A DNA stretch of 7,815 bases from Candidatus Saccharimonadota bacterium (GTDB taxonomy: Bacteria > Patescibacteriota > Saccharimonadia > Saccharimonadales > Saccharimonadaceae): the NCBI GenBank assembly GCA_002861585.1, contig PJQJ01000002.1, positions 10,369 to 18,183 of the forward strand, given 5' to 3'. Under the pieces are notes generated by a model that had not been told where the DNA came from, did no database searches, and saw nothing but the letters and a program-made list of their open reading frames with translations. Numbering within the stretch: the stretch's first letter is position 1; each line of letters opens with the position of its first letter. Shown here in pieces: positions 1 through 5,237 of this stretch. Position numbers and translations under genes: made by a program.

Positions 1-213
1 GCTGCGGCCACGGTTTGTTCTTGTGACGATGTCGTTTCGCTGCACACGCTGCAAAATCCCTTGCGCCGCCTGGCAATTAGCACGAATAATCGACACCTTT
101 TGCTCAGTGAGGATATTCTCTGTTGCCTCCTGGGCGTTGACAGGCGAAAAAAGCGTTGTTGCCACCAGCAACGACGCAAGGCCAAGAAGGGTTATCTTTT
201 TTATCTGAATCAT
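1..213 (-). CDS. Secreted protein of unknown function, N-terminal 71 residues (partial)
   Basis: The reading frame is open from an ATG at 213-211 to the window edge, so the C-terminus is missing. The first ~27 residues form a clear Sec signal peptide: lysines at positions 5-6, a hydrophobic core (about residues 8-22), then SPVNA followed by QEA, an AxA-like signal peptidase I site. After cleavage the visible part is polar and probably helical (TENILTEQKVSIIRANCQAA), with one cysteine and many charged residues. I recognise no family. The ATG overlaps the stop of the upstream mutY-like gene as TGATG, which suggests translational coupling, and AGGA lies just upstream of it. It is therefore the last visible gene of the operon that starts at 3172. 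An extracytoplasmic location is well supported; function is not. Confidence 0.8.
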   Translation of the reverse strand, partial: MIQIKKITLLGLASLLVATTLFSPVNAQEATENILTEQKVSIIRANCQAAQGILQRVQRNDIVTRTNRGRS

Positions 214-1055
214 CAACTCGTCCTATTATCCGAATTTACCCTATCTCCTGTCAAATGAAACCGTTCGAGCTCTCTGCAAATAAGCCCTTCATGTATGAGC
301 GCCTGTAGTGCAGCAGCAAAGCGATCATCACCATCAACTTGGGCGGAGAGCTCCTGCTCGCTTGATCCGCCCTGCTCAGATAACACCTTGATTATACGGC
401 CGCGCATCTGCCGCATACTGCCAGCAAAAGGTGTCTGTTTCTTAAATTGTCGGGATTGATCTAAAGCTCCCTGTTTGCTCTGCTTTAAGAAAGTGCCATA
501 ATCCATCAGCGCCCAGTACCACTCACGAGGTGAATCACGATCAAGCGTTAGCGTAACCAGCTGCAGGATTTCAGCGTCATCAACAGCTGCCCTATCTGAG
601 AAAAAATGATTTATATAGACAGTCCTGATATTCGTTTCGACAAAAACGGAAGGGCTATTGGAGCTATAGGCTACAATTGCCGCAGCGGTATTACGACCAA
701 TACCAGGCAATGAAACAAGCGCCTCTTGAGACCGGGGAATTTCGCCATCAAACTGCTGCTGGATAACGCGTGCCGCTTGATGTAAGTATTTAGCCCTTCG
801 GTTATAACCCAGGCCGCTCCAAAGCTGCAATACGAACGCGAGATCTACCTCTGCTAGCGCCTTAACAGTCGGCAATGCTGCAACAAAGGCCTCAAACTTT
901 GGAATGACGCGAGTAACTTGTGTCTGCTGAAGCATCACTTCGGAGACAAGCACCCAGTATGGGTCGGTGTTGGTGCGCCACGGCATTATGCGAGGATGTT
1001 TGGCATAAAAATCCCAAACAGTAGCTCTAAAGTCATCAAGAGAAGACTGGTTCAT
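213..1055 (-). CDS. mutY: MutY-like A/G-specific adenine glycosylase, Fe-S-cluster-less and lacking the Nudix-like domain
   Basis: This 280-aa protein belongs to the HhH-GPD base-excision glycosylases, which in the MutY branch remove adenine mispaired with 8-oxoguanine. Residues 25-50 carry the MutY signature, with SEVMLQQTQV containing the catalytic Glu (E39; E37 in E. coli). WSGLGYNRRAKYLH follows at 79-92 and the helix-hairpin-helix LPGIGRNTAAAI at 116-127. N122 replaces the lysine of bifunctional EndoIII, which argues for monofunctional glycosylase chemistry. Two oddities stand out. The catalytic-Asp position (LDGN in E. coli) reads VETN, with E140. The region after MDYGTFLK contains none of the four cysteines that bind [4Fe-4S] in classical MutY. 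From about residue 214 the tail looks like a small winged helix instead of the MutT/Nudix-like 8-oxoG-sensing domain, and the protein is about 70 aa shorter than E. coli MutY. The start codon abuts the previous stop (TAGATG) with no good Shine-Dalgarno, so coupled translation is likely. Family assignment is firm; exact substrate is inferred. Confidence 0.88.
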   Translation of the reverse strand: MNQSSLDDFRATVWDFYAKHPRIMPWRTNTDPYWVLVSEVMLQQTQVTRVIPKFEAFVAALPTVKALAEVDLAFVLQLWSGLGYNRRAKYLHQAARVIQQQFDGEIPRSQEALVSLPGIGRNTAAAIVAYSSNSPSVFVETNIRTVYINHFFSDRAAVDDAEILQLVTLTLDRDSPREWYWALMDYGTFLKQSKQGALDQSRQFKKQTPFAGSMRQMRGRIIKVLSEQGGSSEQELSAQVDGDDRFAAALQALIHEGLICRELERFHLTGDRVNSDNRTS

Positions 1056-1352
1056 CTATTCAAGGAGCGCATCGACCGCTTTAGCCATGTCAGAGTCGCG
1101 CGAAGTTATACCTCCGGCTTCAAGTGTATTAAGAACTATCTCAACTTCATCGCGACGAAGGGTAAGTTCTGGATCGTGCTGTTGCTGTTCGGCCAGCCGT
1201 GCTATTCGCGAAACGATTGCAAATCCCTCTTGAAAACCAGTTGTCGGTACGACCCGAACCAATCCCTTGCCAGGTAGGACAGCCCATCCGACATTAAGGC
1301 CCTTTACTGCCTGTTCTAGTGCTTCACCCTTTAGTAGTGCTGATTGTTCCAT
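1056..1352 (-). CDS. Pterin-4a-carbinolamine dehydratase-like (PCD/DCoH fold) protein, catalytic residues eroded
   Basis: This 98-aa protein matches the length and layout of the PCD/DCoH family. W23 lies in the first strand region. FQEGFAIVSRIARLAEQQQH (40-59) matches the family helix pattern F..gf.fv..iA.lAE...H. VEIVLNT at 70-76 and GGITSRDSDMA at 80-90 match the terminal strand and the GGLT..D..lA helix. Active PCD dehydrates 4a-hydroxytetrahydrobiopterin using three histidines, in an HHP motif and a later TH. Here the first His is kept (H59), the second is Asp (HDP, D60), and the third is Leu (TL, L77). Pterin dehydratase activity is therefore doubtful and a structural or other role is possible. 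The gene lies 14 nt after the 601-aa protein gene and directly abuts mutY. A TATAAT six bases before its ATG may give an internal, leaderless start. The fold call is good; the function is uncertain. Confidence 0.72.
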   Translation of the reverse strand: MEQSALLKGEALEQAVKGLNVGWAVLPGKGLVRVVPTTGFQEGFAIVSRIARLAEQQQHDPELTLRRDEVEIVLNTLEAGGITSRDSDMAKAVDALLE

Positions 1353-1358
1353 AGCTCT

Positions 1359-1364
1359 ATTATA
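1359..1364 (-). promoter_or_regulatory. Possible internal -10 (TATAAT) for a leaderless PCD-like/mutY transcript
   Basis: A perfect TATAAT lies on the minus strand with exactly six bases between it and the ATG of the PCD-like gene. Standard -10 geometry would put transcription initiation on the A of that ATG. No recognisable -35 is found at 16-18 bp and there is no TG extension. It may be a weak internal promoter or chance. Confidence 0.35.
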
Positions 1365-1366
1365 CG

Positions 1367-3172
1367 TCAGTAGAAGCGAAAGAATGGAGGATCAGTATAG
1401 AGTGTCGCCGTAACGTCGGTCATTTTACGTGGCTCTCCGCCGCGGACTGAAACCGCATAATCGGCCGTCTCGTTGTCACCGATTACTCGATAGGCAATCG
1501 TAGTGTCATTGAGGAATCGAATTGGTCCAGTAATACCCGCTTGGGATGTAAGCTGCTGCTTTTTGCCGTCTTTGCTCTGAACGGACAGTGTCGTCTTGTC
1601 ATCAACCGTTGTTAGCAGGAGGCGGTCAGACCGTGAATTAGGAGTAGCGATGAAGAGGGATCCCTTGTCGGCAGGAGCAGGTGCCTCTTTCGCCTGGTTA
1701 GTACTGGCGTTGAACTCATGCCACTTTCCACCCTCACTACTACGATAGGCAAATTTGTTGGCATCTAGTTGCATCAACTCCTCTACCTGCGTTCCTAGCT
1801 CAGTAGCGTTCTCCCCTTTAATGCCTGCCTTTTTCAGCAACGCGCCCTTACTGCCGGTATCATTCTGTGTAAAGACAACAGATCCAAGGACGTTCATAAC
1901 AGTCTTGAACTCTCCGCTCGTGGTAGCCACCTCAAACTGGTTCTTTGTCTCCATCTCGAGACTTCGCATAAGCTGACCCTTTATAGTACCCTTTTCTTTT
2001 CGTGTGAGCGTATAGACGATAACGTCCTTGTGCCAGTCAAGCAGCTTTATGTCATGGCCGGAGTCCATTTCGTCCATAGCGCCCGATGCTAAATCAACCC
2101 AATAGAGTTTTTGCATAAGCGCACCGGTCTCATCACGACGTCCGTCGCGGGTTGATACAAATGCTGCATACTTTCCGCTAGGACTAACTGCAAACTGCGC
2201 CGCTTGTGATTCCTGATCGGTGCCACGAATGAATTCTTTTGCCTCTGATCCGTCAGCTAAAGAGCTCCATACACTCTGTACATTGCCCCGTTTGCTAATA
2301 AAGAAATGCCTAGCAGCCGGTACGAAAAAGATATCTTTTGCCGCTGAATCCAAAGCAACTGTGACAGTCTTGTTTGCGAACTGGCCACTCTTGAACGATG
2401 CCTCTACAGCTACTGTCTTACTGTCTGTTACTGGTGCATGCAGAGTAACGAGGCCATTCTTATCAGGACGAGCTGTAGTATCACCAATTGTATAATCACC
2501 GTTCTGAATTGGCTTGTTGCTCGCCCAATCCTTAGCCGTGAAACGAATCTCAATACCAGTTGCAATAAGGCCGGCTGAATACTCCTGTTTTTCAGCAGCA
2601 CCAGCAAGACTCATAATAGGGTGAAAATCAACTGTCACTTCCCTTTCAGAAGGTGTGTATCCCTGTTTTGTCACAGTTATCTTATGAGTACCGAACGGTT
2701 GATCTGTAATTGTTACTCGATCCGCTTGGCCGGAATTATACGTTTGGCCGTTCATCTGCACGCTAAAGTTCTTTACAATTGTCATTTTGCTGCCATCTGT
2801 TTGCGGCGCAATATCACCACCGACTATCGTGACCGCACCACGGACACCAGCAGCATTCAGCGCAGCATGCCGAGAGACTGGTACCATCCAGGCACCGATA
2901 ACGGCTCCAACAAGAACGAGACTAACGCCGATAATAAAGGGTTTCTTGCCATGTTTCTTCTTAAATCCAGTTTGTGCCTCGGCAGCAGGAGCCTCAGCAA
3001 GGGGCTTTTTTAGATGCACCGGAGGTTTTATGGTAATCGGGGTCTTCTTCTTTGGAGTCTTAATCTGAGACTCTTCTTGGCGCGCCTTTAAATCAGCCTC
3101 TGCTTCTATCGCGGCTATCTTTGCAAACACATCCTCAGAATCTAGCTGTTGCTCTAGGTCGTTACTACTCAC
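1367..3172 (-). CDS. Membrane-anchored protein with PEGA-like/Ig-like region and C-terminal beta-propeller
   Basis: This 601-aa protein has a type II (N-in, C-out) layout. A charged cytoplasmic tail of ~78 residues has an acidic helical start and then a Lys/Pro-rich stretch (KTPKKKTPITIKPP). One transmembrane helix follows at about 79-97, flanked by lysines on the inner side, so the bulk should be extracytoplasmic. Residues ~130-182 look like a PEGA repeat (ITDQPFGTHKITVTKQGYTP). Residues ~205-275 look like a second small beta-sandwich with PDKNGLVTLHAP, as in carboxypeptidase-regulatory-like domains. From ~285 to the end, repeated strand blocks such as FAVSPSGKYAAFVSTRDG and WVDLASG resemble a TolB/WD40-like propeller. 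I know no specific function; surface binding or scaffolding is a guess. The GTG start at 3172 was chosen because AAAGG precedes it at good spacing and a strong promoter lies just upstream. It is the first gene of a four-gene operon. Confidence 0.82.
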   Translation of the reverse strand: MSSNDLEQQLDSEDVFAKIAAIEAEADLKARQEESQIKTPKKKTPITIKPPVHLKKPLAEAPAAEAQTGFKKKHGKKPFIIGVSLVLVGAVIGAWMVPVSRHAALNAAGVRGAVTIVGGDIAPQTDGSKMTIVKNFSVQMNGQTYNSGQADRVTITDQPFGTHKITVTKQGYTPSEREVTVDFHPIMSLAGAAEKQEYSAGLIATGIEIRFTAKDWASNKPIQNGDYTIGDTTARPDKNGLVTLHAPVTDSKTVAVEASFKSGQFANKTVTVALDSAAKDIFFVPAARHFFISKRGNVQSVWSSLADGSEAKEFIRGTDQESQAAQFAVSPSGKYAAFVSTRDGRRDETGALMQKLYWVDLASGAMDEMDSGHDIKLLDWHKDVIVYTLTRKEKGTIKGQLMRSLEMETKNQFEVATTSGEFKTVMNVLGSVVFTQNDTGSKGALLKKAGIKGENATELGTQVEELMQLDANKFAYRSSEGGKWHEFNASTNQAKEAPAPADKGSLFIATPNSRSDRLLLTTVDDKTTLSVQSKDGKKQQLTSQAGITGPIRFLNDTTIAYRVIGDNETADYAVSVRGGEPRKMTDVTATLYTDPPFFRFY

Positions 3173-3199
3173 ACTCCCACACCTTTTTTCTTATGCTTT

Positions 3200-3228
3200 A
3201 GTATACCTCGAGAGGAGGATCCGATCAA
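3200..3228 (-). promoter_or_regulatory. Sigma70-type promoter of the 601-aa protein/PCD/mutY operon
   Basis: On the minus strand TTGATC (3228-3223) is followed by a 17-bp spacer and TATACT (3205-3200). This is close to the TTGACA/TATAAT consensus with ideal spacing. The expected start near 3193 gives a leader of about 20 nt before the GTG at 3172. The -35 box is only 7 bp from the -35 of the divergent plus-strand promoter. Confidence 0.72.
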
Positions 3229-3235
3229 TTTAAGA

Positions 3236-3264
3236 TTGGCATAAGCATAAGCTTTTTGTATACT
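3236..3264 (+). promoter_or_regulatory. Sigma70-type promoter of the 140-aa membrane protein gene
   Basis: TTGGCA (3236-3241), a 17-bp spacer and TATACT (3259-3264) form a near-consensus promoter on the plus strand. The predicted start near 3271 leaves a leader of about 16 nt containing GAGG (3279-3282). The spacer holds two overlapping copies of GCATAAG (3239-3245 and 3245-3251). It is arranged back to back with the minus-strand operon promoter. Confidence 0.72.
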
Positions 3265-3286
3265 GAGGCCATATAAGTGAGGTCTT

Positions 3287-3709
3287 TTGAATAAAATGCG
3301 TAGCGCTCGCGCAGTACTTGGAGAGAATAAGAAGGCTCTCTTTGCAGTTGGTTTCTTTGGTGCATATGGTCTCTTTCTTCTGGGCTATCACGCACAGCAG
3401 CCCCAGCCGCTACCTCGTCCGGCTATTCCAAGCGTCATACCAAAGCTAACTCACACTGCTTCGCAAACGGAAATTCAGTCTATCGCTAGTTTCACCCCAG
3501 ATGCTATTGGACAAACAGATGTTCTGGGCGCCAAGAGCACCGAAGCAACCGCTACCCCTGCTGTAACGTTACCTGCCGAACCAGACACCAGCGACCATCC
3601 TGCAGCTAGCGCCCTCCGACTCCTGCCAAGTAGTGAGCGCAAAGAGCTCGAAGATCTTTACAAACGCTATAAACAAGACCAAAAAGTAAAGATCGACAGA
3701 GCTGATTAG
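3287..3709 (+). CDS. Small single-pass membrane protein with Pro-rich extracytoplasmic part, unknown function
   Basis: I recognise no family in this 140-aa protein. A basic N-terminus (residues 1-16, RSARAV, NKK) precedes one hydrophobic helix at about 17-34 (LFAVGFFGAYGLFLLG). A proline-rich, low-complexity stretch follows (about 38-105), and a charged helical C-terminus (SSERKELEDLYKRYKQDQKV) ends it. This suggests an N-in anchor with the tail outside. The TTG start at 3287 is preferred because GAGG lies 4 nt upstream of it. The ATG at 3296 is a credible alternative but leaves a 13-nt gap to the Shine-Dalgarno. The gene has its own promoter, diverges from the 601-aa protein gene and ends at a hairpin shared with aspS. 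The divergent arrangement hints at co-regulation with another single-anchor surface protein, but that is inference. Confidence 0.72.
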   Translation: MNKMRSARAVLGENKKALFAVGFFGAYGLFLLGYHAQQPQPLPRPAIPSVIPKLTHTASQTEIQSIASFTPDAIGQTDVLGAKSTEATATPAVTLPAEPDTSDHPAASALRLLPSSERKELEDLYKRYKQDQKVKIDRAD

Positions 3710-3718
3710 TCTTCAATC

Positions 3719-3750
3719 ACAATAAGAACGCCCCGAGGCGTTCTTATTGT
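3719..3750. terminator. Bidirectional terminator-like hairpin between convergent genes
   Basis: ACAATAAGAACGCC pairs perfectly with GGCGTTCTTATTGT around a CCGA loop, giving a 14-bp stem. The GC-rich core (GAACGCC/GGCGTTC) is followed on both strands by a U-rich stretch (UUAUUGU). On the plus strand a further T6 run lies at 3759-3764. It sits 9 bp after the stop of the 140-aa gene and 22 bp after the aspS stop, so it probably ends both transcripts. Confidence 0.8.
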
Positions 3751-3772
3751 CTGGCCAATTTTTTGTCTGCAC

Positions 3773-5083
3773 CTACGGCGCGAGGCGGTTGATATCACGC
3801 GGGAAGAGGGTTGCCTCTTTTACGTTGCTAAGACCAATAATCTTCTGCGTTAATCGCTCTAAGCCCATTCCAAATCCGCCATGCGGCGGCATCCCTGCCT
3901 GCATTGCCATAAGAAAGTACTTGAAACCTGGCGCTTCAGGATCACCACCTGCCATCGTCTTCAGTTGCTCAAGCAAAACTGCATGATTGTTTTCGCGCAT
4001 CGAACTTGTGACGATCTCGACACCTCTGAATAGAAGATCCATTCGATCGGCAAATTCAGGTCGCTCAGTCTGCGCTTTGTGGTAAAACTTCATCTCGCTC
4101 GCTGGCCAGTCCGTCACGAAGACCGCTTCAGAACCAAGATTTTTCTTAGCGTATTCGCAAATCCATTTCTCTTCTGCAGGCATAAGGTCTTTTTTGTCAT
4201 AGACAGTCTCGCCAGTTGCCTTCTCGTACATCTCGTGAATCTCAGCCATTGGGATAGAAGGAAATACTTCCGTTAAGACCGGCTTTGTTGCATTCCAGCG
4301 CTTTAGGTCAGCCTCGTGATCCTGCCATACAGTATCAACAACATGGTTGATCTGACCACTAAGAAATTTCTTTAGGTCCTCGAGTGTCACAAAGCCCATT
4401 TCGCCGTCTACAGAGATATATTCAGTCATATGTCGGCTAGTGGCACTTGGTTCAGCACGGTAAACTGGAGCGATTTCAAAAACTCGTTCAAAGACACCAA
4501 CCATCATCTGTTTATAAAACTGCGGACTCTGTGCAAGTGTTGCTTCACGGCCAAAGTAATCCATTTTAAAGACTTCAGCGCCACCTTCGGTTGCGGCAGC
4601 AAGTAACTTTGGTGTTTGGATTTCAGTAAAGTCGTTTTGGTAAAAGAACTCACGAAGCGCACGAGTAACAGTGCTGCGCATCTTGAAGACGGCCGTCTCC
4701 TGGAGGTTTCGCAAGCTAACAACGCGGTACTCAAAGAGTGTATCGAGGTTTTCGGGTTTGTGGTTAATCGGTTTGTCGATTTCAATTGGCGGTTCAAATT
4801 CAACAGGCACCAAGACTGTCAATGATGCATCGTGCAGCTCTACACCACCGGGTGCACGTGGTTCCTCTTTCGTGAGTCCAGTGACTTCCAGGACAGTTCC
4901 CAGCTGCAGCCCACGTAATTTTTCTACCTCGTCTTTGTCCTTTATGACAATCTGTACTAGACCGCCACGGTCACGAACATTAATAAAAGTAAGACCACCC
5001 AACAGTCGTTTTTTATGCAGCCAGCCTTTAATGCTGACCTGCTCGCCTATGTGGCTCGCTAATTCATTGCTTAGTGTACGCAT
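3773..5083 (-). CDS. aspS: Aspartyl-tRNA synthetase, archaeal type, probably non-discriminating (Asp/Asn)
   Basis: This 436-aa class IIb synthetase charges tRNA with aspartate in the cytoplasm. Residues 1-~100 form the OB-fold anticodon-binding domain (GWLHKKRLLGG at 20-30, INVRDRGG at 34-41). The catalytic core follows, with EGGAEVF at 166-172, QSPQFYKQ at 185-192, motif 2 YRAEPSATSRHMTEY at 208-222 and motif 3 GMGLERL at 405-411, ending LFPRDINRLAP. The short length without the bacterial GAD insertion places it with archaeal-type AspRS2. The discrimination positions read His (H23, in GWLH) and Pro (P78, in EPRAPGG). This is the pair described for non-discriminating archaeal-type enzymes, as opposed to Trp/Lys in discriminating ones. 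It should therefore also make Asp-tRNA(Asn), requiring GatCAB elsewhere. AAGGAG lies 6 nt before the ATG. A structured leader of ~70 nt lies upstream, so post-transcriptional control is possible. Confidence 0.95.
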   Translation of the reverse strand: MRTLSNELASHIGEQVSIKGWLHKKRLLGGLTFINVRDRGGLVQIVIKDKDEVEKLRGLQLGTVLEVTGLTKEEPRAPGGVELHDASLTVLVPVEFEPPIEIDKPINHKPENLDTLFEYRVVSLRNLQETAVFKMRSTVTRALREFFYQNDFTEIQTPKLLAAATEGGAEVFKMDYFGREATLAQSPQFYKQMMVGVFERVFEIAPVYRAEPSATSRHMTEYISVDGEMGFVTLEDLKKFLSGQINHVVDTVWQDHEADLKRWNATKPVLTEVFPSIPMAEIHEMYEKATGETVYDKKDLMPAEEKWICEYAKKNLGSEAVFVTDWPASEMKFYHKAQTERPEFADRMDLLFRGVEIVTSSMRENNHAVLLEQLKTMAGGDPEAPGFKYFLMAMQAGMPPHGGFGMGLERLTQKIIGLSNVKEATLFPRDINRLAP

Positions 5084-5102
5084 ACGCTTCTCCTTATTTA
5101 GT

Positions 5103-5171
5103 CAAATTTACGGCTCTGGGCAGGGTCGAATACACAGCATCTACGCCAAAGTGCTGCCGACCCGTAAATTC
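5103..5171 (-). promoter_or_regulatory. Structured 5' leader of aspS (uncharacterised RNA element)
   Basis: In the aspS mRNA sense this segment can fold as nested stems. An outer AAUUUACGG/CCGUAAAUU (5170-5162 with 5113-5105) is 9 bp. GGGUCG/CGACCC (5163-5158 with 5128-5123) lies inside it, and CAGCA/UGCUG (5156-5152 with 5139-5135) is innermost. The outer and second stems share two Gs, so both cannot form fully. An alternative pairing GGCAG/CUGCC (5158-5154 with 5123-5119) excludes the second stem. The 3' side ends about 8 nt before the AAGGAG Shine-Dalgarno. There is no T-box consensus and no U-tract, so it is neither a classical T-box nor an ordinary terminator. Confidence 0.5.
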
Positions 5172-5211
5172 GTGTTATTAGTTGCGTATGCAATCATAGA
5201 TCTTATCTTAC

Positions 5212-5225
5212 ACCATAATTATGGT
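5212..5225. promoter_or_regulatory. Perfect 14-bp palindrome upstream of aspS
   Basis: ACCATAATTATGGT is a perfect palindrome between the CBS-domain gene and aspS. It has no loop bases, so it suits a dimeric DNA-binding protein better than an RNA hairpin. Its CCATAA/TTATGG halves recur, spaced by 6 bp, over the dsbA promoter at 6310-6327. Operator function is inferred. Confidence 0.35.
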
Positions 5226-5237
5226 AGTTGAGAAGGG

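Noticed and set aside
213..215. UGA recoding as glycine (Gracilibacteria/Absconditabacteria code)
   Set aside because: TGA sits exactly at the expected ends of mutY and the 601-aa protein, and I saw no in-frame TGA inside a conserved domain.
23..258. Short plus-strand frames over the start of the window
   Set aside because: They lie opposite the signal-peptide gene and the end of mutY; the minus-strand reading gives a clean signal peptide and coupled start.
918..1277. 119-codon plus-strand frame across the mutY/PCD-like junction
   Set aside because: It is antisense to two genes with clear family patterns and has no start signals.
2621..3068. Plus-strand frames opposite the 601-aa protein gene
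   Set aside because: They are antisense shadows of a long, well-supported reading frame, with Cys/His-rich composition and no ribosome binding site.
5101..5175. Possible tRNA or T-box in the aspS leader
   Set aside because: The stems do not fit the 7/4/5/5 cloverleaf on either strand, there is no CCA or anticodon arm, and the T-box consensus and antiterminator are absent. I keep it only as an unclassified structured leader.
4671..5231. 186-codon plus-strand frame opposite aspS
   Set aside because: It lies antisense to the conserved aspS N-terminal region and its leader; its Ser/Arg/Pro-rich composition is typical of antisense frames and there is no start signal.
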